Shown here in pieces: positions 39,258-48,197 of a stretch of 58,613 nucleotides of DNA (position 1 is the first letter of the stretch; each line of letters starts with the position of its first letter). The notes beneath the pieces were generated by a model that was not told the DNA's origin, searched no databases, and saw only the letters and a program-made list of their open reading frames with translations. A program made the translations under genes and the position numbers. The stretch is taken from the NCBI GenBank assembly GCA_027490815.1, contig JAIXXJ010000015.1:1-58613 (forward strand), given 5' to 3'. Source of the stretch: Streptomycetaceae bacterium (GTDB lineage Bacteria > Actinomycetota > Actinomycetes > Nanopelagicales > Nanopelagicaceae).

Positions 39258-39309
39258 CCTCTAAGTCTGCCACACCAAAGGGGGCACTCGGATCTCAATT
39301 AGATCTGAA

Positions 39310-40302
39310 TTAGCGGCGGATGCCCGCGTTACGAAGATCTGAAATCTTTAGCGTTCCAGTCTTTGCATCATCTTCGGCTGCCAAATAAAGCCGTTGAATA
39401 GCAATCACCAAGGCCTCGGCCACCGTATCTCGAAACTCTGGACGAGAAAGACGATCAATATCACCGCTATTGCTGGCATAACCTAAATCAATACGAACAG
39501 TTGGCGCCGTTGTTAATCGAAGCAAGTCCCATGTCTTTGCATGTGTTCGACAGTTTGTTAAATCTGTTCGGGCGCATATCTCTCGCTGAACCAACGAGGC
39601 AAATCGTTCGCCAACAATGGAGTGAACACCATGGGCATCACTGCCATAAAAATAAGTTGCAGCACCATGTGCTTTTTCATTGGGATAAGAATCCGTATTT
39701 AATGAAATCATTAAATCTGCATTACTTCGATTACTAAAATTTATTCTTTCTGACTCACTGGGTGTGTTACTGGTTCCACGAGTTAAAAAAACAGATGCAC
39801 CAAGTGCAAGCAATCGGCCTTCGGTTCTTACCGCAACATCATGAACAAGGGGATTATCAATCTGTGGATCCAAAACAATAACTTTGTTTGCAAGTGCAGG
39901 TCCACGCAACTGGTGAGTTGCTGTTTGACGCAACATCGATGGAACACCACCGGAGACAACGCGAGTTAAGCGAATCAAAGCAATCATCGTTGCAGGGCCG
40001 CATTTACCATCAACAGTTTCACCCACTGATTTTTGGAATTCCTTTACAGCAGATTCTGTGCGCCGACCGAAAATTCCATCCACTCGTCCGCAATCAAAAC
40101 CCATCTCTGTAAGTCGTGCCTGTAATGCTGCAACATCATCACCACGCATCAGTGGTGCATCCTGCACATACAGGGATCTATCTCCCAGCTTCCAGCGCGC
40201 TTCTTCTAGTGCACGCGCGGTTACATCATCAACAAAGCCCGTGACATCTAAACCACGGGCCTGTTGAAAAGAGCGAATCTCAGATTCGTTTAAATCAGAC
40301 AT
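39310..40302 (-). CDS. cwlM: CwlM-like pseudo-amidase, regulator of peptidoglycan synthesis
   Basis: 330 aa, no signal peptide. Two PG-binding_1 repeats lie at about residues 1-40 and 45-112, and an amidase_3 fold at about 140-307. The zinc site is lost: the motif normally LDPGHGG reads LDPQIDN (144-150), SIHxN reads SLNTD (200-204), and the catalytic Glu of LVExGF is Asp (IDLGY, 281-285). Mycobacterial CwlM is a cytosolic, PknB-phosphorylated activator of MurA, and its gene has the same neighbours (trxA, trxB, murJ). I infer the same regulatory role. Thr325 and Thr327 near the C-terminus are candidate phosphorylation sites. Confidence 0.85.
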   Translation of the reverse strand: MSDLNESEIRSFQQARGLDVTGFVDDVTARALEEARWKLGDRSLYVQDAPLMRGDDVAALQARLTEMGFDCGRVDGIFGRRTESAVKEFQKSVGETVDGKCGPATMIALIRLTRVVSGGVPSMLRQTATHQLRGPALANKVIVLDPQIDNPLVHDVAVRTEGRLLALGASVFLTRGTSNTPSESERINFSNRSNADLMISLNTDSYPNEKAHGAATYFYGSDAHGVHSIVGERFASLVQREICARTDLTNCRTHAKTWDLLRLTTAPTVRIDLGYASNSGDIDRLSRPEFRDTVAEALVIAIQRLYLAAEDDAKTGTLKISDLRNAGIRR

Positions 40303-40307
40303 TTAAA

Positions 40308-40631
40308 TTAAGCGATGAAGCTTTCAAGTTCCTTCAGCATGGCTGGCTTTGGCTTTGCGCCAACAATGGACTTTACAACTTCTCCATTAACAAAAACATT
40401 CATCGTAGGAATTGATGTAATCCCATACTTCAATGCAATTGCAGACTCTTCATCAGTGTTTAACTTTACGATCTTGATTTTAGAACCGTACTCATTTGAA
40501 ATCTCTTCAAGAATTGGACCAACTGCCCGACAAGGACCACACCACTCTGCCCAAAAATCAACTAATACAGGGGTGCTACTCTTTAATACCTCTGCATCAA
40601 AGTTTGCTGTTGTTACCGCACTTGTTGCCAT
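40308..40631 (-). CDS. trxA: Thioredoxin
   Basis: 107 aa, single thioredoxin fold with the active site WAEWCGPCRAVGP and the cis-Pro in SIPTMNVF. AAGGAG lies 7 nt before the ATG. It is cytosolic and reduced by TrxB, encoded just upstream. Confidence 0.98.
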   Translation of the reverse strand: MATSAVTTANFDAEVLKSSTPVLVDFWAEWCGPCRAVGPILEEISNEYGSKIKIVKLNTDEESAIALKYGITSIPTMNVFVNGEVVKSIVGAKPKPAMLKELESFIA

Positions 40632-40731
40632 TGTGGTTCTCCTTCGATCGCTCTTTATCTAATCTTCACGCTATGTGAAATAACTTTCTTTAATCCTTTG
40701 GTTTCTACCGGTGAATATTGTAGAAACTCTA

Positions 40732-41658
40732 CTAGTGCGCCAAGAACTTCTCAGCATCAAGTGCGGCGGCGCAACCCGAGCCCGCTGCTGTTATCGCCTG
40801 GCGGTAAGTGTGGTCGACTAGATCACCGCATGCAAAAACGCCCTTTTGATTGGTTCGAGTTGATCGACCTTCGGCAATGACATAACCCTCTGCATCTAAA
40901 TTAATCTGTCCAACAATTAACTCACTGCGCGGTATGTGTCCGATGGCAACAAACAAACCAGTAAAAGCTGCTTCACTTTCTTTTCCATCAACCGTGTTTC
41001 GTAACCTCAAACCTTCGACTTTATCTTTACCAAGTACGTCAATAACCTCAGTGTTCCAAAGAAATTCGATCTTTGGATTTGCCTTGGCGCGATCGGCCAT
41101 AATCTTTGAAGCGCGAAGTGAATCTCTACGGTGAATCAAAACTACTTTGTCAGCAAAACGAGTTAAGAAAGTTGCCTCTTCTACTGCGCTGTCTCCACCA
41201 CCGACAACTGCAATTGTTTGCCCTTTGAAAAAGAAACCATCACAGGTTGCACACCAAGAAACACCACGCCCTGATAAACGTTTTTCATTCTCTAATCCAA
41301 TTTCGCGATAAGCACTGCCCGTAGCAAGAATGACAGACTTTGCCTTTACTGTATTTCCTGAACCATCTTTAAGGATTTTGATATCGCCAGTTAAATCCAT
41401 CTCAACTATGTCATCAGTAACTAACTCAGTTCCAAATCGCTTGGCTTGCTTTCGCATATTGTCCATAAGATCAGGACCCATTACGCCATCTGTAAAACCA
41501 GGAAAATTTTCAACCTCAGTGGTGTTCATAAGTGCGCCACCTGCTGTTACAGATCCTTCATACATCAACGGCTCTAACTGCGCGCGAGATGCATAGATAG
41601 CCGCGGTGTAACCGGCAGGACCAGAACCAACAATGACAACATTTCTTACATCACTCAC
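40732..41658 (-). CDS. trxB: Thioredoxin reductase
   Basis: 308 aa FAD/NADPH disulfide reductase. FAD site VIVGSGPAGYTAAIYA (residues 8-23), redox-active CATC in WCATCDGFFF, NADPH site VVGGGDSAVEEA, and C-terminal FAD site GVFACGDLVDHTYRQ. GTG start with GAGGAG 6 nt upstream. The sigM and anti-sigma genes that lie beside trxB in mycobacteria are missing. Confidence 0.98.
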   Translation of the reverse strand: MSDVRNVVIVGSGPAGYTAAIYASRAQLEPLMYEGSVTAGGALMNTTEVENFPGFTDGVMGPDLMDNMRKQAKRFGTELVTDDIVEMDLTGDIKILKDGSGNTVKAKSVILATGSAYREIGLENEKRLSGRGVSWCATCDGFFFKGQTIAVVGGGDSAVEEATFLTRFADKVVLIHRRDSLRASKIMADRAKANPKIEFLWNTEVIDVLGKDKVEGLRLRNTVDGKESEAAFTGLFVAIGHIPRSELIVGQINLDAEGYVIAEGRSTRTNQKGVFACGDLVDHTYRQAITAAGSGCAAALDAEKFLAH

Positions 41659-41697
41659 AATTACTCCTCTAGTTTTATAACCTGAAATCTAACCTGT

Positions 41698-43335
41698 TTA
41701 TTCCTCGTTCGCCTTGCGCCTAGTTAATGAACTAGCAAGATGTCTGATCATAGAGATCTCCTCCACTCGTACTGCCTTGCCCGCAAAAATAAAGCCAACA
41801 AAAGCCACAACCATCACGACTAATAACTGCCCAGCACGCTCTATTGGAGAAAGCTCAATTCCAGACCACGAAATGTATTCAACCATTGCAAACAAGGGCA
41901 GCATTACAAGGAAAGATGCAACAAATAATCTCAAGTGTTGGCCGGCAAACTCACGCAACCCTAATTTGCCAATGTGCTTTTTAAGAAGTGCCAATGTGAC
42001 CCATAGACCAACTAAATAACTAATGGAAAAAGCCACTCCTAAGCCAACTGTTACCCATTGGTTCTCTAGGAAATACAAGAAAAAGTAAGACAGGCCAACA
42101 GAGACAACATTTATTATGAAAATCGAAACTACTTGCGTTTTCGTGTCTTCAAAGGCGTTAAAACCACGAATGAGTATCAAGTTAATCGAAAAGGCCACCA
42201 ACCCAAAACTTAAAGCAGATAAAACCAAACCGATGTACCGAGCATCTGCAATTGGGATGCCCATAAAGATAACCTCAGTTATCAAAGGACCAAAAAGTAA
42301 AAACGCAACAGCGCTAGGGATGGTAATAACGCCGACTAATCTAATTGCACGAATTAACTGTGATTTAACTTCCTCACGCTTGCCATCCAAAGCAAGCTTT
42401 GAGATGTGCGGCAAAATTGCAGTAATTATTGAAATGGTAACAATGGAGTAAGGAAGCAACATAACAAAGTAGGCAAACGTGTAAGGGGTGTAGCCAACAC
42501 CATCTGTAATACCTTCTTGAGCACTTCTAACAGCTGCAGATGTTGCAACATTTACAGTTACCAAATAACCAAGCTGAGAAATCAGAATGTAAATCAAGGT
42601 CCAACCTGCCAAGTTAAATGATTTACCTAAACCATGAACTCCAAATTTTGGCCTGATCCTAATTCCGAGTTTTTTAACAACTGGGACAAGTACAAGAGCC
42701 TGAACAACAACAGCCAAAGTTGTGCCCCAACCCAGTATTTGTATCTGCTCCGATGTGATGTTTGAAAGGTTTACCCCAGGAGAAAAAATCAAAAACCCTG
42801 CAAAGAGTGCAATTCCAACTAAGTTATTGGCTATCGGTGCCCACATTAATGGCCCAAATGAGCCTCGTGCATTTGCTACTTGTCCAAGCATTGTAAATAA
42901 ACCTAAGAAAAAGATTTGTGGAAGACAGTAGCGAGTAAAGGCGATCGCAATTTCTTTCTCTGTTTCAAAACCCGGAGTGAAAAACTCTGGAGCATACAAA
43001 CGCACCAAAGCTGGCGCGAAATACATTCCTAGTGTGACAAGCACAATAAGAATGAAAGAAATTGTTGTTATTAGCCTGGATGCAAAACTATCGCCGCCAT
43101 CTTCGTGGTCAAAGGATCGAACTAACTGAGGAATAAAAATTGCGGTAAGCGCCCCGCCTACAAGTAAGTTGTATAAAATATTTGGCATGGTATTTGCAAC
43201 GTTGTAAGTATCGGCAAGCAACGTTGTTCCAAGAACAGCAACGAGTAAAATTCCCCGAATAAAGCCTGTAATACGAGAGATTATTGTTCCAAGTGCCATT
43301 ACTCCCGACGCGCGAAAAAGTTCATTAGATTTCAT
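41698..43335 (-). CDS. murJ: Lipid II flippase MurJ
   Basis: 545 aa with about 14 membrane helices. The N-terminal GTIISRITGFIRGILLV and FIPQLVR are typical of MurJ/MviN. Length ends after the last helix plus about 20 residues, so the cytosolic pseudokinase and extracellular extension of mycobacterial MviN are absent. It overlaps the DUF6049 gene by 4 bp (ATGA). It flips lipid II for the class A PBP encoded at 48198. Confidence 0.94.
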   Translation of the reverse strand: MKSNELFRASGVMALGTIISRITGFIRGILLVAVLGTTLLADTYNVANTMPNILYNLLVGGALTAIFIPQLVRSFDHEDGGDSFASRLITTISFILIVLVTLGMYFAPALVRLYAPEFFTPGFETEKEIAIAFTRYCLPQIFFLGLFTMLGQVANARGSFGPLMWAPIANNLVGIALFAGFLIFSPGVNLSNITSEQIQILGWGTTLAVVVQALVLVPVVKKLGIRIRPKFGVHGLGKSFNLAGWTLIYILISQLGYLVTVNVATSAAVRSAQEGITDGVGYTPYTFAYFVMLLPYSIVTISIITAILPHISKLALDGKREEVKSQLIRAIRLVGVITIPSAVAFLLFGPLITEVIFMGIPIADARYIGLVLSALSFGLVAFSINLILIRGFNAFEDTKTQVVSIFIINVVSVGLSYFFLYFLENQWVTVGLGVAFSISYLVGLWVTLALLKKHIGKLGLREFAGQHLRLFVASFLVMLPLFAMVEYISWSGIELSPIERAGQLLVVMVVAFVGFIFAGKAVRVEEISMIRHLASSLTRRKANEE

Positions 43336-44447
43336 TTGCTCTTCTTTCGTACGCGCCGAACACTTTGTGCGACACCTGCCAATAGGAGAAGTATGGCCGC
43401 TCCCGTTGTAAACCAGGCCACGCGCGCATCGATTACAGATGAATCAAGGGTTAAGAGCGCTTCGGGTACAACTTCTACGCCGTCCTTATCGGTTATGTAA
43501 GCAGAAACTACTGTCTCACCTGGTGCAATAACCTCCACACCCATCTCTAACTGAACTTTAGATTGTGGAGCAATGACAACATCTCTAAAGCTCTCTACAA
43601 CCATACGTGAATTAATTGGGATCATTGAAACATCAACAGTAACTTCTACATCAAACTCGTTAATTACAGTCACTGGAAGTTTTACCGAAGAAGTTGTTAC
43701 CTGATAGTTACCACTATTTATTCTTAACTTACTCACAATTTTATCAACTGCCTCTGTTGCATTTAAAGTAAAAAATTCACGGGAGGTGCGATCTAAATTT
43801 GGCGATAATAGTTGACCTAATCGGGCGCGCAAACTGGAGAGCTCTTCGGATGTCACAACTCTGGAAAGGCGAGTTAATGCCCGACGATTTTCTCCGTATA
43901 TTTTACGTTCAGTAAAACTTAACCGTGATTTTCCTTCACTCCAACTATGTGAAGTATCTGCTGTAACGGTTCGACCTAAAAGCGATTCAAGTCTTGTTTT
44001 ACCAAATGAAAGATAGAGAGCAAGTTCACTAGGTGCTAAAATTTTTGCTAATTTGATGTCAGGGTTTCCGTAAGGCAATGAGATAACTTCATTACGCGCC
44101 GTCACTGACTTTAATCGATCCAACCACGACAGTGCGACACCGCCCCCTGCTGGCTCTTCATCGCTTAATACTTTGTAATCTGATGTCATCGCTGTAATTG
44201 CATCAATGAGTGCAGGATCAATGACCCATGTTCGCTCTCTTGACATTGACCTAAAAACTAATTGCCCTAGTTCACCAGATGGCAAAAGAGATTGAGTCAG
44301 TGATTCATCTCGAAACTCACCAGTAAAACTTTGGTTTAACGGTGAAGTAATTCGGACAACTTCATTTGATGCATTTGCCTGTGGCAGAGAAAAAATGCCA
44401 GAGACAACTAACGTCAGAAATGAAAATAAAAGCGCTAATTTCTTCAC
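43332..44447 (-). CDS. DUF6049-like secreted, membrane-anchored protein
   Basis: 371 aa: a signal peptide at residues 1-26 (hydrophobic core LALLFSFLTLVVSGIFSL), a largely beta extracellular part and one membrane helix near the C-terminus (AWFTTGAAILLLLAGVAQSV) with a basic cytosolic tail. Gene order NUDIX, this gene, murJ matches the conserved actinobacterial series mutT4, Rv3909-type, mviN. The mycobacterial protein is about twice as long. Likely a wall-synthesis partner of MurJ; function unknown. Confidence 0.75.
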   Translation of the reverse strand: MKKLALLFSFLTLVVSGIFSLPQANASNEVVRITSPLNQSFTGEFRDESLTQSLLPSGELGQLVFRSMSRERTWVIDPALIDAITAMTSDYKVLSDEEPAGGGVALSWLDRLKSVTARNEVISLPYGNPDIKLAKILAPSELALYLSFGKTRLESLLGRTVTADTSHSWSEGKSRLSFTERKIYGENRRALTRLSRVVTSEELSSLRARLGQLLSPNLDRTSREFFTLNATEAVDKIVSKLRINSGNYQVTTSSVKLPVTVINEFDVEVTVDVSMIPINSRMVVESFRDVVIAPQSKVQLEMGVEVIAPGETVVSAYITDKDGVEVVPEALLTLDSSVIDARVAWFTTGAAILLLLAGVAQSVRRVRKKSK

Positions 44448-45007
44448 GGGGTAATCCCAGCGGTTCTAAGAATTAATTTCTTTTCATCAGGATATGCCAG
44501 TCGATCGACAATCTCTTCTAGTGGGAACCATGAGACTTTGTCGACCTCACTTTCTTGGGGCGCAAGAACACCACCAACTTCTGTAAACAAAAAGTGATGA
44601 ACGGTTTTATGAATACGTTTACCGCCGGCCATAAACCAAAAATCAATAACACCTAAAGATTTTGTAATTTCAGAATTAATTCCTGTTTCCTCTGCCACTT
44701 CACGGATGGCAGCTTGTTCTGGTGTTTCACCCTCTTCGATATGACCTTTAGGTAGCGACCACAAAACTCTTTTCCCAGTTGCATCTTTGAGATCAAACCG
44801 GCCAATGAGCAGCCCCAACTTTCCAGTTGTATCGATAACTAAGCCGCCCGCGCTGACCTCATCAACGCGTTTGGCATAGCTTTTCTTAACAGGGGGACGC
44901 TTTTGCGCCTCGGTTTGTGTCTGTGGTTGTGGGCCGCGGTTGCCTGAACGCTTACGTTTGCGTTTTTTCTTCGCACCTTCGCTGCCCGCACCAGGTGCAG
45001 GGATCAT
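44444..45007 (-). CDS. NUDIX hydrolase (MutT4-like)
   Basis: 187 aa. The first 55 residues are Lys/Arg-rich, low-complexity and probably disordered. The Nudix box is GHIEEGETPEQAAIREVAEETGI. The substrate is unknown; MutT4-type enzymes clean oxidised or diadenosine nucleotides. It overlaps the DUF6049 gene by 4 bp and is divergent from the CCA transferase gene, as in other actinobacteria. Confidence 0.92.
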   Translation of the reverse strand: MIPAPGAGSEGAKKKRKRKRSGNRGPQPQTQTEAQKRPPVKKSYAKRVDEVSAGGLVIDTTGKLGLLIGRFDLKDATGKRVLWSLPKGHIEEGETPEQAAIREVAEETGINSEITKSLGVIDFWFMAGGKRIHKTVHHFLFTEVGGVLAPQESEVDKVSWFPLEEIVDRLAYPDEKKLILRTAGITP

Positions 45008-45039
45008 GAATCAAGGGTAGTGCCTTAACCTTACTTATT

Positions 45040-46476
45040 GTGAGTAATGCATTAGGCGCCGCTGGAGAGTTAGCGATCCGTTCACTTGTTGAACGCGCAC
45101 CGCTTGCTAGCTCCTTAGCCCAAGCCTTTAAAGCTAAAGGTTTTACTTTGGCATTAGTCGGTGGCCCAGTTCGTGACGCAATTTTAGGTCGCTTAGGAAA
45201 TGATTTAGATTTCACAACAAATGCACGACCAGAAGAGAGCAAAAAGATCTTACAAACCTGGGCAGAAAATGTTTGGGAAACTGGAATTGCATTTGGAACA
45301 GTTGCAGGAAAGCGCGCAGATACAACTGTTGAAGTAACAACATATCGAAGCGAAACCTACAACCCAGATTCCCGAAATCCGCAGGTTGCTTACGGTGATT
45401 CAATTGATGGTGATTTATCACGTAGAGATTTCACAATCAATGCAATGGCTCTAGAACTAACTGGTGAAGCACCAGTATTTATTGATCCATTTAACGGCCT
45501 TGTAGATTTAGCAGCAAAAACGCTGCGAACACCTGGCAGAGCCGGAGATTCTTTTACCGATGATCCTTTGCGAATGATGCGCGCTGCACGTTTTGCAGCT
45601 CAGTTAGATTTTGAACTAGATCCTGAAGTTTTAACGGCGATGAAAGATCTTGCAACAAGAATAGAGATCATCTCAGCAGAAAGAGTCAGAGATGAGTTGA
45701 TAAAGATTCTAATGTCAACAAATCCACGCACTGGAATTACTTTATTAGTTGACTCTGGCCTTGCAGATTTAGTTCTTCCAGAGATTCCAAAACTAAGATT
45801 AGAAGTAGATGAACACCACCACCACAAAGATGTTTATGAACACTCAATTACAGTTTTAGAACAAGCCATTAGCCAAGAATCTCGTTTAGGTGGACCAAAT
45901 CTTGTTATTCGACTTGCAGCGTTATTACATGACATCGGTAAACCCAAAACACGTGCATTTATCGAAGGTGGAGGCGTCTCTTTTCACCATCACGAAGTTG
46001 TTGGCGCAAGGCTTGCAAAAAAACGATTACACGCACTGCGCTTTGATAACGACACCATTGAGGCAGTTGAGCTATTAACTGCGCTCCACCTTCGTTTTCA
46101 CGGTTATGGCGATGATGATTGGACTGATTCAGCTGTTCGCAGATATGTGCGCGATGCCGGCGAACTATTAACACACTTACATGTGTTAACTCGCGCCGAT
46201 TGCACAACTCGAAATAAGAGTAAAGCTGATCGTTTATCTGCTCGCTATGACTCACTAGAGGCGCGCATAGAAACGTTAATGGAGCAAGAAGAACTGTCAA
46301 AGATTCGACCAGATCTAGATGGCACTCAAGTAATGCAATTATTAAACCTTAAACCTTCTCGCGAAGTTGGCCAGGCAATGGATTTCTTGATGGAACTTCG
46401 TTTAGAGCAAGGCCAAATAGGTGAAGAAAAAGCCACACAGGCTCTGATGCAATGGTGGGCTACGAAGAAGCCTTAA
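45040..46476 (+). CDS. pcnA: CCA tRNA nucleotidyltransferase (PcnA family)
   Basis: 478 aa. The head domain has LVGGPVRDAILGRLGNDLDFTTNA with the catalytic DxD, and RRDFTINAMAL follows. An HD domain begins with HHHHKDVYEHSI and has ALLHDIGKP. Needed here because three of the four tRNAs in the window lack an encoded CCA. GTG start. The 3' end overlaps the convergent MFS gene by 17 bp. Confidence 0.94.
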   Translation: MSNALGAAGELAIRSLVERAPLASSLAQAFKAKGFTLALVGGPVRDAILGRLGNDLDFTTNARPEESKKILQTWAENVWETGIAFGTVAGKRADTTVEVTTYRSETYNPDSRNPQVAYGDSIDGDLSRRDFTINAMALELTGEAPVFIDPFNGLVDLAAKTLRTPGRAGDSFTDDPLRMMRAARFAAQLDFELDPEVLTAMKDLATRIEIISAERVRDELIKILMSTNPRTGITLLVDSGLADLVLPEIPKLRLEVDEHHHHKDVYEHSITVLEQAISQESRLGGPNLVIRLAALLHDIGKPKTRAFIEGGGVSFHHHEVVGARLAKKRLHALRFDNDTIEAVELLTALHLRFHGYGDDDWTDSAVRRYVRDAGELLTHLHVLTRADCTTRNKSKADRLSARYDSLEARIETLMEQEELSKIRPDLDGTQVMQLLNLKPSREVGQAMDFLMELRLEQGQIGEEKATQALMQWWATKKP

Positions 46477-47749
46477 ATTTACTTGGGCGCAAAGTAACTA
46501 GCGCCACCAGTAGATATACAAGAGCGACAAGTAAAGGAACCTTTGCTGTCACACCAGTTGTTGGCAATAAAAGAGCTGCGATCAATCCCCCGCTAACAAT
46601 TGCAAAGTTAACAACAACATCATAAACAGCAAAAACTCTTCCACGGAAGTAGTCATCGATTTTCGACTGAACGAGAGCATCATTAGTTACTTTCACATTT
46701 TGTCCAAAGAAAGCTGTAAAGAAGGCCGTAATTGCCAATGCAACTTGCGTTTGAGAAAGAGCCAAAACCAGTGGAGAAAAAGCACTTGCAAGCATTGCAA
46801 ACTTAATCCACCGGTGTCGCCCAAATCGATTCACACCATATGGGGCAAGGAAGGCGCCACAAAAGACTCCGACGCCAGCAATTGTTAGTGCAATTCCAAA
46901 ACCCTGTAATCCATCTGCAGGATTGCTTGGATCATTAAATGTATTGCGCTCTAGTAACAATGCAGTCAAAGTAAGCGCCGTTAACCCGCCGCGATGAACA
47001 GCAGTTGCAATAATTCCGCGCCCTGCATCTATGTGTGAGCGAAGAAAGGCGACTCCTTCTTTCATATCAATAAACCCTTGAGCAAAAGATGCAGCCGCTT
47101 TTTCGTGCTTTTGTGGGCCGATTTCATACTTAGTTAAACGCCCAGTTAATAATGCAGCAGTGAAATAACCGGCTGCAGCAATCAAAACCAAAATGGAGTC
47201 TGCATGGTCTGCAATAGCTGCGCCATCGACAAGTGCGCGAACACCAACACCAATTCCGCCACCTAATACAACCAAAACAGAACCACCAGTTACGGCAATT
47301 GCATTTGCTGTGATCAGAGATTTAGAGTCAATAAGAAGTGGAAGTCCAGCAGATAAAGCGGCAAGAATTAATCGGTTAATACCAAATGCAACTAATACAA
47401 CTGCAGTCAGCGTTACTCCTGTTGTTCCACTAAATACAAAAGCTGCCACCACCAAAAGATTTGCACTGCGCGCAAGGTTTGCATAAAAAAGTGCGCGCTG
47501 CCTAGAGACTCGATCCAAGATTGTTCCTACAAAAGGACCAACGATTGAATACGGCATCAAAACAACTGCAAAACCAATGGCCGCACTGAGTGCATTTGCT
47601 TGGCGTTCTGGAGAAAACAAAACAAAGGATGCAAGAGCGCTTTGAAAAACACCATCGGTTGCTTGGCCAGTCCAGCGGACAGCCAGAAGGCGAGATAGCC
47701 GTGGGTGAGCAAGTAACCCAAAGAAACTCATAAGAAAGAGCGTAGCCAC
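46460..47749 (-). CDS. Major facilitator superfamily transporter
   Basis: 429 aa, about 12 membrane helices. The N-terminus RLLAVRWTGQATDGVFQSALASFVLF and VGPFVGTILDRVSRQRAL resemble MFS exporters of the drug/macrolide type. Substrate unknown. GTG start at 47749, or an ATG at 47731. No regulator is adjacent. Confidence 0.85.
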   Translation of the reverse strand: MATLFLMSFFGLLAHPRLSRLLAVRWTGQATDGVFQSALASFVLFSPERQANALSAAIGFAVVLMPYSIVGPFVGTILDRVSRQRALFYANLARSANLLVVAAFVFSGTTGVTLTAVVLVAFGINRLILAALSAGLPLLIDSKSLITANAIAVTGGSVLVVLGGGIGVGVRALVDGAAIADHADSILVLIAAAGYFTAALLTGRLTKYEIGPQKHEKAAASFAQGFIDMKEGVAFLRSHIDAGRGIIATAVHRGGLTALTLTALLLERNTFNDPSNPADGLQGFGIALTIAGVGVFCGAFLAPYGVNRFGRHRWIKFAMLASAFSPLVLALSQTQVALAITAFFTAFFGQNVKVTNDALVQSKIDDYFRGRVFAVYDVVVNFAIVSGGLIAALLLPTTGVTAKVPLLVALVYLLVALVTLRPSKFKASS

Positions 47750-47774
47750 CTATTTAGGATTATTCTTGGCTTTA

Positions 47775-48188
47775 ATGAAATCGCAACGTTCATTCATCGA
47801 TTATTCACTCGATAAGCGAGCCACATTGATGGCGCTATTTCGAGGGGTTGTCGATGCCTGCGACGCCGACCCTTATCTAATGCGTGCTGCTAAATGGCAC
47901 GGAGATAAGGTCAATAGAAATTGTCCGGTCTGTAAAAAAGAGGAGCTTGTTGAACTTCGTTACACCTTTGGGGAACAACTAGGTCAATTCTCAGGACGTA
48001 TTAAGTCCCCTAAAGAGTTAGTGGAGATGGAGCGTGAGTTTGGTGAGTTCACTGTCTACATCGTGGAGGTCTGTCGCAACTGTTCATGGAATCACCTGTG
48101 TGCGTCATACATGTTAGGTGATGGAATAGAGCGCAAGGCGCCCCGAAAGGTGCGCACCTTGGAGGATGAGGATTATGCAAGCAGGTAG
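47775..48188 (+). CDS. DUF5318 family putative zinc-ribbon protein
   Basis: 137 aa. Two Cys pairs, CPVC in the middle and CRNC near the end, suggest a zinc ribbon. RATLMALFRGVVDACDADPYLMRAA is the recognisable DUF5318 start. The ATG at 47775 is preferred over the TTG at 47766. It precedes the class A PBP gene by 9 bp, as in other actinobacteria, so it is probably co-transcribed with it. Function unknown. Confidence 0.82.
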   Translation: MKSQRSFIDYSLDKRATLMALFRGVVDACDADPYLMRAAKWHGDKVNRNCPVCKKEELVELRYTFGEQLGQFSGRIKSPKELVEMEREFGEFTVYIVEVCRNCSWNHLCASYMLGDGIERKAPRKVRTLEDEDYASR

Positions 48189-48197
48189 CATTACCAA

